Source: Orthonyx spaldingii
Taxonomy: Eukaryota; Chordata; Aves; Passeriformes; Orthonychidae
NCBI GenBank assembly: GCA_013397795.1
Contig: VZTJ01001438.1
Coordinates: 1,240,911 to 1,304,910, forward strand
Reading direction: 5' to 3'
Length of the DNA stretch: 64,000 nucleotides
Below, one piece after another: positions 1 to 13,100 of this stretch. Below the pieces are notes generated by a model, which was given only the letters and a program-made list of their open reading frames with translations, was not told the origin of the DNA and ran no database searches. The position numbers were made by a program, and so were the translations under genes. Each line of letters begins with the position of its first letter. Positions within the stretch are counted from its first letter, which is position 1.

Positions 1-3000
1 GTTAGCAAACACCAGCCAGAAATGCTGAGCTCCTGCAGCTCAGGGCTGGGGAATGTGTGGCAGCAGGGAACTGAATAAATAACCCAACATGGATTATTCA
101 AATAGGAACGCTGGGTTTTCTTGAGGCTAATTAAGGAAAAGCTCTAAAACTAAGAACAGGAGGGAGGCCTCCCTCTGCCTGGAGTCCTAAGCTGCTAAAC
201 CAGCCTTGCAGAACTAATTAGTTGGAGTTCTTGTGCCATGTGGGTGGGACTCAGTGTTTGGATTTTTAAGAGCTTTTTACCAATTTTTTGATTCCACTGT
301 TTAGCACTCTCTGCACCAAGATCCCAGCTGGAAAATTATGACAATAGGAAAATTTCTCCTTGGCTGCATTTTGCCCCCCACAGTAGTTGCAAAGGGGTTG
401 GGAGCGACAGAGTGTGATGGATCTGTCAGCTGCAACTCTGTCTGATGGACAGAGTTTCCAAGGCCTCAATCTGTGGATTCTACAGTTTGAGTGGGATTGG
501 TAAAGTGACTGTGGAAAAAAACTAACAGTTCACAAAATTTGTTCTAGAAGTTTCTGTCACTACTGTCCACAGACATGTACTATACCGACAGCTGATTATT
601 TTATATTTTTTTAAATCTCCTGATCTAGTTCTAGTGCTTAGAAGCTCTCACAGCTGCTAAGTTTTTCTTGGACAGGGCGACTTAGGTGACCGCAATCTGA
701 TGTTGTGAATGGGGAGTGAATGTGGACAGTTGTAATCTGGAGCTGTACATCTGTTTCTTCCTGAGACCTTCTTGATAAACAGCAGAGAACAGACATGCCA
801 TTCAGTTATTTGACCATCTTGCCCACAAACAAGGCAGAGTATTTTTCTCTCCTGTTGTTGTCCTCTGAAGGCCGGGGGCAGAGATCTCTTATTTTTTGGT
901 TTTACTTTGCAGGTGGTTAATCACTATACCACAGCCTGTGCAGATGAAAGGACAAATAGGCAAAGTTGAAAGTGTATTGACATGATGTGAGATAGATAAG
1001 CTGTGTGAGAATAAAGATATCAGGCCTGAATCTCCATTACTGTCATAGGGAACACGGCATTCTGTGTCTGGTGCTGCCTGATCCATCTAGCCAAGACATT
1101 CCATTATTGATGGTTGTGCACACAGACCTGCAGAGAGCTGCAACAGCTTTCGATGAGTGTTTAATGTGCTCGTGATATTCCTGCAGATAGGCATTGGAAC
1201 CAGGATGGTTTCTGTTGTGCTGAGCCTTAAAATGTGTGGCCAAGAGCAAAAGGCAATGTTATATCATGTGAACTTCTCCTGGTGTATGGGGAGTCGGTAG
1301 TAATGCCTGAAAATGAGGCTGATGTGCCTTAAGTGCATGTCCACGGCCAGACAGGTCCTGGACTTGTGCTGTGATCTGGGACTTGCAGTTGGCCCTGAAG
1401 GATTTGGGGCTTCACCAGGCAGGTACATGGCAGGTGAACAGAGGGTCTGGGAGAAGAGCTGGTTGAGAGGGATGAAGCTGGTGACAGCAGGAGTGAAGGA
1501 GGAAGTTTGGAAGTAGAATGAGAGCAGGGCTATATATAATTATTTAATTTACATCTCTGCACCAAGGGAAGCTTGTTTATTTTATGTAGCATTTTTATCA
1601 AAACCAAGATGGTTTATCAAGATAGCAGGCACCAGCGGAAAGTTTAGAAATGTCCCATAGAATTAAACTAAATTTTCTTTTTAGGTCAGGAAGTACTTTT
1701 TAGTGCTCAGTCCCTTAGTCTTGCCTTAGTAACCTAACTGCAGTTTAGCCAAAAGAGAGGAAAACAGGTTTGTCCTGTCAGCTCCCTGGTGCACACTGAC
1801 AGGCAGCTTATTGCTCTGGCTGTAGAGCTGTGTTGGGTTTGAGGAGATGCAGCCGCGCCACTCTCGGGGGATGCATCAGGGAAATTTTCTGTTGCTCAGG
1901 GAAAATGACGTGTGGCTTTCCCAGCTATTAACTGAGGAGCATGTGCATGCACAGAGACAGATTCAGCCCAGGGAGCTCATGGGGACCTGCATCACTTGGG
2001 CCACACAATGTTCTGTCCTGCAGCTATGCTGGGACTTTTCTTGACCCTCAGTAAAAGCTTTTGCCTCCTGTACAGCAAAACAAGATGAAAACAGGCAACT
2101 CCATATGGCTCCCTGAAGCTTTTCTGTAGCTATTTCAGGGTGGTTTTTTTTATGATTATTAAAATCTTTTTATGTTTTCTTGTCCTGCTGTTCCTAATGA
2201 CCCCTGGAAACATAAGCTGTCTCTCTACTAAATCTTCTGGTTAATTAAATGGAACCATTTTATGCACACTTCCTCAGGAAATCTGGTGTTCTGCTTTTAC
2301 TGGTATTTTGGAAAGTTAGAGACTATGTTCTGCTAATGTGGAAAGTCCAAATAATGTCAGCGCCTCTTCTTTTTGAAATAATAGATGTATCAAAAGAGTT
2401 GTCTCAGATGTAAAGGTGTTAAAAGGAGGAAAACAATGGTCAGTGAATAAAGTTGTAATTCAGAGTTCCCATGAACATTGAGGCTCCTCCCCAACTGGTG
2501 ATTCTCACGTTTGCTTGTCTGTGAATTAGTGTTCAGCTAAAAGTTCCCTCAATAAGCACAGATGAGACTAAGATAAACTGCTTGCCCTCCGGCAGAATAA
2601 ATATTTCAAATAAAATCAACTCCAGACAGCCCAGGCAAGCAACTATTGATCTCTAAAAGGCTGAACTTAAACCCAATGAATATTCCAGAGCTCAGCCCTG
2701 CACAGCCTTCCTAAATGCTGATCAATATGCAATTACTTCCCCTGAAAACATTTCTGGTGTCATCTGGCCTAAGGAGTACTTTATTTTTAGCTCTGTGTAG
2801 TAGGGATGTTGGGGTGCCAAACCACCCTCCTGCACAGCCCTTGGCTGGTGGGGGAAACTCAGCGTGTGGCTCCACACAGTGCCCTCCCACCACGGGTTCA
2901 GAAATGCCTGTGGCTGCCCAGGGAGGGTCACTTTCTTTCAGGCTGGGATGTTAATATATGGGTGTTTTAGTTTGCGTGTTGTTAGGGGCTCATGAAGTTG

Positions 3001-3984
3001 GGTCTCTGCAGGGAAGTTGTTTTCCACAGCTCTCTGGAGGCTCTGAGGAGCCCCTGCTGATAGAAATGGGGTCCAGGTGGCTCAGTCTGCAGCTGGGCAG
3101 AGTCAGAGGAGATTGGTATGTGCTTGGGCTGAAGAGTGGTGAGGCTTGTGACTGTCCTGTCCTGAAGGGAGTGTCCTCCTAGGCTGCCCTTTGGGGCCAC
3201 TGGTGGCTTATGTTCTCCAAGCTCATGTTAGCTCCTACTGATGTTCACCTGGTCTGGGCTGTATTATTGACCAGTTTTTCAGTTCAGTGTCAGTTTTCCC
3301 ATGGATGGATTATAAATTCCTCTGGTTTGGTTTGTGAGGTACAGGGCAGCTGGAGATCATTTTCAGGGCATCCCTGTGTTGTTGGTGTGAGTTACCACCA
3401 CCAACACTCTGAACTGGCGTTAAAGCAGAACAGCCCAGAGTCTGTCTGCCTCTTCCATTGTGTGGTTCCTGGTGATGGGGTTTTATTATAGCTGAGCAGC
3501 TGTGCTCACCAATCTTACTCCTTTATTAAATTAAACTATTGTTAGATCTAAATGCTGATCTTTTTGGTGTGATAATATTTGCCTTTTGTATCCAACCCAG
3601 CTTCCCCTTCTGTTTTGTGCCAGTGTTTGTAAAGGAGTGAAGAAATATCTTCTTCAGTAGCCAAGAAATAAGAAAATAAAACCATGAAATAAGAAAATAA
3701 AACCATGACAATAAAATACATAAAATGAAATAAAAATAGAAAATAAAAAGAAATAAAAGACATTAAAAAAAGAAATAACCAAGACAATATTCTCAGCCGC
3801 AGTTCTGAAAAGAGTTATTGTTGATGCAATGTTTTGGCTTCCAGAGGAAAAATCTTGCTTAGAGCTTGTGCTCAGACTCTTCATCCTTTCCTTGTCATGT
3901 TCCTTTCCCTTGTCTCTTTAAAGTAGGGTGCTCCAAAGCTCCTCATGTCCCTGTACAATTTAATTTGCCTCTTCCTTTTCACAG
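1..3984 (+). other. CTNNBL1: CTNNBL1 intron (left part outside window)
   Basis: The exon that should precede REKKISR was searched for by its expected product (ending in a Leu-rich LMLML-like stretch) and not found, so the whole stretch is read as intron. It is AT-leaning unique sequence. The only notable structure is an A-rich low-complexity block near 3.66-3.79 kb, annotated separately. Confidence 0.8.
3665..3706 (+). repeat. A-rich 21-bp tandem duplication
   Basis: Two perfect adjacent copies of a 21-bp unit beginning AAATAAGAAAATAAAACC. The block continues to about 3780 as less regular AAATAAAA-type sequence. On the minus strand it translates as repeated Phe/Ile/Trp runs, which is an artefact of composition. 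Confidence 0.85.
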
Positions 3985-4166
3985 AGAGAAGAAGATTTCC
4001 CGCAGCAGTGCCCTGAAGGTGCTGGACCACGCCATGATCGGACCAGAGGGCACAGACAACTGTCACAAGTTTGTGGACATCCTTGGACTGAGAACCATTT
4101 TCCCTCTCTTCATGAAATCACCCAAAAAGATAAAGAAAGTTGGAACAACTGAAAAAGAACACGAAG
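3985..4166 (+). CDS. CTNNBL1: CTNNBL1 coding exon (REKKISRSS...TTEKEHE)
   Basis: The acceptor is a pyrimidine-rich stretch ending ttttcacag; the donor is gtaggt. The exon begins with the last base of an Arg codon and ends after the first base of a Glu codon, which the next exon completes as E-H-V. It encodes KVLDHAMIGPEGTDNCHKF and MKSPKKIKKVGTTEKEHE, part of the helical-repeat region. It is the leftmost CTNNBL1 exon found in the window. Confidence 0.95.
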
Positions 4167-7100
4167 GTAGGTGTGCTTCTAGGTTCTTCTTATTGCCGTG
4201 GAGAAGGTGAATGGACAGCCAGTGTCTGAAAAGCACCTGCAGAGAGGAAGGAAAGGCACAGCACCCATCTTCTCAGGGCTCCTCCTGCAGCTTTCAGGCC
4301 TGGATGTCCAGCCTGCTGCTCCCAGTCACAGCTGGCTGTTGAGGGCACACTTGTCCTGCTTATTTTGGTATCAGCAGCTTTTGGTGTCAGCAGCTCCTGG
4401 TGATCCCATTTCGTGTGCTGTTAATAAGTTATTTTACTCCTGTAGAGTCTGTTGTTTGAAGCTCTTACTCTGATGCAAAACTCTTTTGAAAAGAGTAATG
4501 AGGCAACTACAAATGTCACCTCAAAAGCAGTGTTTTCATGGCTCTGAGCACTGAAGTGTGACTGGATGAACATCAGGCATTGCAGAAATAAACTGCATTG
4601 CTTTTGAAGTTGCTTTTTTTTCCTTTTTATATTTTTTAACTCTCTACCCTGGAAAACTCTGCTTTAACAGAGATCTGCTGTGGAATAAAACTGCGATTAC
4701 TGTAGGACTTTACGCTGAGCTGAGTGGTCAGTCCCTCCTGTTCCTGGTAACATTGCCTTTCCCATTTTGTTGGTCATTGACTATGTGTTGGAAGAAACTT
4801 TAAATACTGCTAGTGGTGCTTAAGGTTTTATGCCAGTTCATTGTTCAGCTCAGTTCTACAGAGGGTGAATATTGTCAAAAGCTGAAGAGGTGTGAGTGGG
4901 TCTTAGACACGCCAGGATCATCCTAAACTCCTAAAGCAGCAAACCAAGGGAATGTAGAAGGAAACAGCAACAACATAGGAACTCTAAACCCAAATCCTCT
5001 GCTTTGGGACTGTCCTGACAGCTCAGGTGGGACTCAGGTGTTCTCCCAAGCCCAGGAGGGAGGTGCTGGCCCTGCAGAGCTCTTTGAGTGCTGGCTGAGG
5101 CACCGGCTGGGACTGAGCAGCTCCTTTCTCTGGCAGAGCTGCTGAACTGGGGACAACTCCTTGGGCATCTGCTTGTCCTCCCTCCTGAGGACAAGGAATG
5201 GGCAGTGGCATGGGCTGGGCATATGTGTGGCAGGGGCTGCTTTCCTGGCACAGGTGGAGAGCAGGGGCTCACCTGTCACCCAGCCCCAGAGCAATTCCCA
5301 CACCTGCTGACAGTTCTGGTCACTTTATCTGCCTTGTGTTGTTTGTCTTGGATAGATAATGATGAGGGGAAAATGCTGTCGTATGATCTGGGGTTTATGT
5401 AATGGACTTGCAGAGATAGGTTTGGTTTCTGTAGCTTATGTAATAAAATTGCAGGTTTATGTAATAAAATACGCAGTTGTGCTTCGCTGGACTTAGGGGA
5501 TGTTTTGAAATTTTCATTTGCAGTGTGAAAGTGAGGTTTGTTTAATTCTTCTTACTGAGAGAAAGCTTCAGCTGAAATAAGAGGTTGTGGGTAGAGATCT
5601 GAGTCTGTGGCTCATGCCATTGACTTAATTTTTCAGTTTTGGAAAGTGAGCTAATCTCTGCCTCATCTGCTTCTTCTGGAGACTGCAGTTGATACCTGTG
5701 TGCAGTCCTGGCTGCTGTGAGGATTAGTCTGGAAAGCCCTGACAGGGTCAGTTCCTGGCTATTTCTGTGATAGCGTGAAAAGCCAATCTGCCCTCAGGAA
5801 AATGGAGTGATCCGTGCAAACAGGCTTTGTATCACACCTCTGTCTCATTAACATGCAGAAGAAATGGAGAACATTAAGATGAGTCCAGAAATCAGTTCTA
5901 TTAAAATAAACTCTCCCTAAAAGGCTGTGGCAGTAAGTCCAATTTTCTTTGTTTTGCATCACTGGGCAGGTGAGTTACTGAATTTCTAACGACAGGAGGT
6001 AATAGAGATGTTCAGCAGGGTTCCCTGGAGCCTGTCACGCTGTTGTCCTGACACGGTGTAAGCAGCACAGTGTGTGCTTTTACTCTACTGAGTGTTGCTC
6101 CTGGGGGGAACATGGCACAGGCTCCTGGGTGCCTCTGGCTTTAAGGGAAATGGTGCAGATGTGGCATGATGGAACTGTTTCCCTCTGTGCTGTTCTGGTC
6201 CTAGGAACATGCTGCTTTTTGCTTATCTCTTTGTTTATTGATCAAAAAGAACGCTCATGTTCAGTCTGCTCTTGTCATCTTTTCTCATATAAACTTTTTT
6301 CTGTGTTCAATCTGTTTTTAAAAAATTAATTGGAATGATCTTCTATTAGGAGGGCTTTCATGTGTATGCCAAATGGAGGAAGAGATTCCTTTAAAGGATT
6401 CTCTGGAATGGCTTTGCAGCAGTGGCATCAGTGGTTATTTAAAGCAGCTCTGAGGAGCTGGGCTGTGCTTGCCCTCTCTGCGTTGCTGCTGGGATGGTGT
6501 CGGGCTGGGCACCTCAGGCTGTGCTGTAAAACACCAAATCCTCAGTGGGCTCTGAAACCTGGGGTCTAATTACAGCTGCTTAAAGGCCAACCTTGCTGAA
6601 ATGCACCAGCATTGTGTGAGGTACCAAACAGCTCTGCCTGTCCCTCTGTCCCTTGTCTGCAGTGGCTGAAGTGCCACCAGGCTGAGGGTCCTGGCACCCG
6701 CTGTGGCTCCAGGGGCTTCACCTCTCACAGGACATCCAGTGCTCAATCTCCAGAGCACCAAATCTTCTGTATGTATCTGATGGTTGTAGGAAAATATCCC
6801 CTTGTCTTTATTTTATAGCGGTGTTGCTATTTACATAAGAGATAGTCTATAAAACCATGTTTGTTTTATTGTCTCTAAGACGGTGTTCTGAATGTGACAA
6901 AATAATAAATACCTCGGTTAAAAAAAATCTCAATATGACTTGCTGAGCTTTTATTTATTGCAGAAATTTATAATCCAAATTAAATTTGATAAAAGTAACT
7001 TCTCTGTAATGTATTTCTTCCTTTCTAAATGCTAGCTTAAAGGTGTCAGTGCTGGTTAGCTACATTTTAAACACTGTCGGTGTTTAAAAATTATTTTACT

Positions 7101-10100
7101 CTAGGGAGCCTGTGAACAATTTAAATCCAAACTGCACGTATTTATGCTTTATGTACACTATGTAATTAGGAAAAAAGAAAGGGAAAATTTCTTAACCATC
7201 TTTATGGATGATCTGAGCCTGAAGATTGGGCCTGTGGTGTCTGACTGAGTGCACATTATCTACACTTGAATTTTGCCTGTGTTTGTACAGATCATTATAT
7301 TAGGATATTAGATTTGGGAGAAAAAACTCATTGGAAGCAATTTCCCTTTTTCTGAGGCAGTGAAGCAACTCAAACCAGAAATATTTTGCAGCTGAAGACA
7401 GAAATGGCTTAGAGTTTTCTTGTGTCTGTGGGGTTGCAATGCTCATGTGAGTGCCCAGCTGGGTTGGACAGCCACAAAGAGAACCAGCCTGGCTGATGGA
7501 GGTGTCGTGTTGTGGTTGTGTGTTGTGAGCTGGCTGAACAGTAGCATCCCTTTAGTGTCTGTGATTGCAGGGAATGGACAGGAATCTGGCCCTGGGTGGT
7601 TCTTGGCATAAATAGAGGGTAAGATTTTGAATAACATTTCTGTGCTGTGACTTTTGAAATGTGGGGGATGCTGTGCAAACATCTGTGTTCCCAAAACCTT
7701 CCTGTTGCAGAGCTGAGGGTCAGGGTGTCGTCCCTGTCCATGAGGGTGCAGCCGCTCTCAGCACAGCTGAGTCACAGTGTTGGATGCTGGCTTGAAATTC
7801 TTGAACAGTCTCAGTGAGCTAAAAATGGAGAAAACACAAATTTCTCGTGAATTAGAGAGTCTGTAGTGAAGCAATCATAGCTGGCTCGACAGGCTGTATA
7901 TCCCTCTGCTCTTTCTCAGGATGGTTATTTGCAGCCGAGTTTTGCTCACTTGGAGAGTGTAATGAACTATAAAAGGATGTTTGTCCAATTCGTCTTCATT
8001 TAAATGCCTTCTCTTGTCTTAGGTGTCAGTTTTACTTAGGAATGCTTAATTTGATAACCTGAGAATTAGTTCAGCCAATTTCCAAAGGAGAATTCCTATC
8101 GCTGGGGTGTTTTGCTTGTTTGCCCTCTATCAATAACAAACTCTCTTTTAGAGATCCTCAGCTATACCCTCCCTTTAAAAACAACAACAAAAGCCATTTC
8201 TTAGTAAATATACTCTTAGTCCTTTGTGACATGCTCTATAGGCAGCAGAGCCCTTGGAATGAATGTCTACTGCAGAACCAGGTTCCCTGAGCCTGGGGAA
8301 GTGAAAAGGCAGCAGCAGAAACATGGCCTGATAAGGAGTTATCAGTATTAACTGAGCACCCTGTGCCAGCCAGCAGAAAGTGTTTTTCTTGTGGTGGTCT
8401 TGAGGAGTGAGCACCCGGGGAAGGCATCAGTCTGTTTAAACAGAACTTTATTATGCCAATTTGTTATTTCACCATCACCCTCCGACAGGAACCTGTGATT
8501 TGAGTGAGCCATGATGCTGAGAACAGAGTTAAATTTATCTCAATTAAAGCAAGCGTGCTCTGTTGCCAGAACATCAGAAGAATAAACTTTCTTGGTCAAT
8601 AGAAAGAATTTTGTTTTACGTTCAGCTTGATGGCTGAATCCAGTTCACTGGGGCTGTTGCATGTGAAGCTTTTCCAACCCTCCCCGGTCCCCCTTCACCC
8701 ATCCATAAAATTGGTGTTTCTTGCTGGTATCAGTGTTTTAAGAGAAGATTTTTCTTGGCAAAATGCAGTGATACTTGAGTGGGTTACTCTTCTGAAATGC
8801 AGATTACTAATGCATGTGAAAACAAGTCAGGTTATTAGATGCTGTGCCATTGGAATAGCACGTCCCAGTGCCACCTGTAATACTGGGATGGGCCAGTGGC
8901 CTCATCCAGGTTTCCCAGCAGCCATGAAGCCAGAGTTGTGTGCGTAGGAGGGGTAGAAGTATCTCAAAGAGCTGGCTTGCTTTTTTCCAGTATTTTCCTG
9001 CTTCTAATTAGAAACTACAATTTATCTTAAGCATTCTTCACAAGACAGAAGGCTCTTAAATGTGTTCTGCTGGGTTCACCAGATCATCCTGCTTGGCCTC
9101 CAATGGGCTGCTGTCTCTGGCATCCAGAACTGCCTGCTGTCCCCTTCCTGCAGGATGATGCTTGCCTCCTCTTCCTCACTGCTGAGCTTCCTCCCCTGCC
9201 AGGCAGATGTCCATTATAATGAGATGTAAAAAAAGAAAAAAAATAAAATAAAGTGAGGGGTGGGGATAATAAAGGCAGAGGAGTGTAATGGTAAAGCTTG
9301 ATTTGACAGGACCTCCTGCTGTTGCAGCTGCCAGTGCCAGCCATGGAATAGATTAATCTGTATTCCAACACGCCGAGCTGAAGTCAAGATCGATCTAATT
9401 AGGGTGTTTTAAACACTGCTTGCATGCTGAAGTCTCTGTGCCTGTCTGGAGAGGGAAAGGCTCCTGGGATAAGCAGGACCCCGGTGCTGCTGCAGGAAGC
9501 ACATGGGATGTGACCTCCTAGAGCCAGGGTGTGTCTGGCATGGTGCCCTGCAGGACTGGGATCGTGGGGAGCAGCAGGGCCTGCAGGTGAGCTGGCCCTG
9601 GGGGAGCAGCAGTGCTGCTGGCTGATGAGAGAGAAGCCTCCCATCTTCCCATATCCATGAACTTAGGGGATTTTGGGCTGTTTGCATGAAAAATGTTATT
9701 CTTGATGCATAGTAGCTGCCAGCTGGTACCTGTTGTTTCTGTGAAGGGGCCTTTGCAGTGCTGAGCCCCGCTCAGTTTGGTGTTTGCTTCTCAAAGGAAT
9801 CACATTTAGTCATTCTTTGAAGTGGGGCTCAGCAGCAACCTCTGCCTCTGGCCTTGTCTGTGCCCTCTCTGGAAGTGATGCATTTTGTGCAGGTGATGTG
9901 GACTTTGGCTGAGTGTTACATTCTTAGGGAGAAGCTCCCAGAATGTTCCGTAGCAGGGAGGCTGCCTGTGGCTTCACCCTGGGGCAATGCACAGCTCCCG
10001 GCCTCTGTCTGCACTGAGATCAAAGCCAGGCAGCTGCAGGTTCTGCGTTCTGGGGACTCAGAACAGCATTAGCTACTCACCATTTCCCAAAGGAGACACA

Positions 10101-13100
10101 ACCCTGAGCAAATATTGTGATTACGGCTTTTAAAATGTTGCGCATGTGAGATGGAGAATGGATCAGTCCATGGGAAAATGGTGAGACCCCATCTGTGGGA
10201 ACCTGCACCCCAGGGTTAGCATTTCTCCCTTCCCATGGCTGTGCAAACACTTTAATCCACTGAATCATGGATTCAGCCTCTCATCCCATCAAGCTTTGCC
10301 CTCATTTTGGCCAGTGTCATTGCCCATGAATGTTGGTATTTATTGGGCCAGGACTTGAATTACAACATAACCTTGATTTTGGGGGGTAACATAAAACACA
10401 CTAGTGCATTTTTTTTCAAGAAGCTGATAAAAAAACCAGTTTATATAGTTCAGAAATATTTCTGCAAAGTATTTCTTTTGAACATTTTGACCAGGCAACT
10501 AAATATTTCCTGGATTTTCTGCAGTGATATGTTGAAAGAATAACCTTGTTCTCAAAACCTCTGTGTCAGCTCCTTTAGACTTGTCAGTAGTTTTAAAGAT
10601 TTTATTGATAAAATGGATAAATATCTGCATATGACCACCAAAGCAAAAATGATGGCTAAAATACATTTCCTAGTAAAGGAATATTGGAAAAAAGCAATGA
10701 AGATAGATCATTGGTGAGAATACCGCTACTAAAATGCCGCATCAACACTTCCAAAAAAAGAAGGTTGGGGAAAAAAATAGTGTGACATACAGAACGCTGG
10801 CTTGTTCCTAAACCAACAGAGCATATGTTGGGATATATGGGAGGGGAAAAAAAAAATCTTCATTTTGAATTTCTTTCACCTTAAGAAAATGGGATCTTGC
10901 AAGAACTTGAAGGTTTTTAATGCCAGCACTTAATTTGGTGTTGCTTTTTGTGGAGTAACAGTTTGTGTGCAGTGAGAGCGTGCGCTGACACCCCCGGAGC
11001 CATCCTTCACCCCCGTTAGCCTGTCGGAATGACGGAGCAGCCACACGGTGCGGCCACCCGATAAACCTGTTATCTGCCTGCTCCTCCTGCCGGCAGCGCT
11101 CCCAATCTCCTTGGAACATGAAAAATTGACACCGCCTCAGGCAGAAATCTGTTTCGAAAAGGAAGCTCCATTTATAAGCAGCTAATGAAACGGGGGGTGC
11201 GCGCCTGTGCAGCCTCTCCTCGTGCTGCCCTTGTGCAGGATGCAGATAATCCGTGCAGCAGGGAGCACAGACACCCTGGCCAGGCAGTGTGCGCGCCTTC
11301 ACCCTCCAGGGCCCAGGCAGTTGGGAGCAGGAGCTTGTGCTAGGGTGATAGCAAACACAGTGGGGTTGCTCATTCTTTGTGCTGGACTGATTGTGGCTCT
11401 GGGTTGGGCAGTGCTGGGGAAGGGCATGGTGTGACAGCAATGAGATGGTGATCCCTCTCCTCTGCACACTGTGTTTCCCCTTCTGAAAATATCAAATCTT
11501 GAGGCCCCATTGCTCCCCACTACCATGTTTGAGGAAGTGTTTATGGCCATTAATTTTCATCAGCCTTAATCAGCAAGATTACAGTGAGGACATCTTGGAG
11601 AATCCAGGGAGTCTAAACCACCAGGTCTGTGTTTAATGCAAACCTGCAGGTGGGAAGCAATACTGACTGGTCTGGAAAGGGAGAGAAACTCAAACCCTTC
11701 TCCTTTGCTTTGCACTACTGTGCTTGGCCTTGAGGCGAGTGGCTCAGTCACCTCTCAGTGGTGGGACATTGACACAGGTGTTTCCTGTGCACTTGCGGCC
11801 TTGACTTGTTACTTGTCTCCTTGGTTTGTGCTGAAAAATATGACCCCCAAGTGCAATTGAGAACACTGTAAACATGTTTATTTGGTTCTTTCTGGTTTGT
11901 TGCGGCCCATTTATATTAATTGATGGGATTTTCTGTAAATGAAAGTGGTTGGTCTGAGAATTTTTCCACTAGCTAATACCACTTCAGTCTCTGCAGAAGC
12001 ATTGTTATTCCCTTTCTCCAGCTCTCTTGTTTCAGTAGCTGTCCCTGCCTTGGTGACCTGAGGGCCATTTGAGTGACAGTGCTGGCTTTGGCCAGGGCTC
12101 CTTTAGGCCCAAAAGAGGAGGCAGTATGTGGTGCCTTTAGGCTGTGATGGAGGGTCCTAAAATGTGTGCTGCTGGGCAGGCACATGGCCTGGGGAGGAAA
12201 CCAGAGTGGAACTTGTGCTCTATATAAGGTGCTTTAGGTCCCTGAGGCAGAGGAGGAGGAGACCTCACTGGCTGGGCAGGAATGAGGAGCTATCTGTGCT
12301 CCCTGCAAACATGGCTTGTGGCTCTCACTGCTGCTCTGTCTCCTCTCACCATAATGGGAAGGAACCAGGGTTCTGCTTATCAACAGCTACACGCTGGAGT
12401 GCTAATAGTAAATTTAATGGCATATTACAGAGGGAAATAAGCTCCTCTTCCTGATCTCAGCATGCAATTTTCATTTTGTATTTCTAGAACATGTCTGTTC
12501 CATCCTGGCCTCCCTTCTGCGAAACCTGAGAGGGCAGCAGAGGACACGGTTACTGAATAAATTCACAGAGAATGACAGCGAGAAGGTGAGTGCTGAATGT
12601 GTGTCTCAGTCTCTGGGCTGCCAGGTTGGGAGTGTTCCTGCTCAGGGCAGGGTGCCTGGTGCACATGCTGAGTTACGAAAAGCCATCATTGTACATGCCT
12701 GCAGAGACTTGTGCTGTCACAGACCTTCGTTCTCTCATTCACATTGTATCTACAAACTGCAAAACTGGACATTTAGTGCATGACCTCCACATCACCTGTG
12801 CTCTTGTTTTCTGGTGCTCTTGCATATGGTAGTAGCAGTTCTGTCCTGGGTTGTGTCTCTGCTGAAACCTGGCCATAGAAGACAATATGTGGTATTACAT
12901 TGTGCTGGCTCAGAGATCAGGACAACGTGGAAAGGTGCCAGCGTGTCTGGTGAAGCTCTTTTGCAGAGAGTTTAGGAGTTGCTGTGGTACACATTTAACA
13001 TTTCCCCACTCTTCTCCTAGAATATTTCACTTTAGTGGTGTTTGCTCTGGGAAATTCTTCCCAAAATATTTACATGGTGGTGGATAGATCAAAGCTTCGC

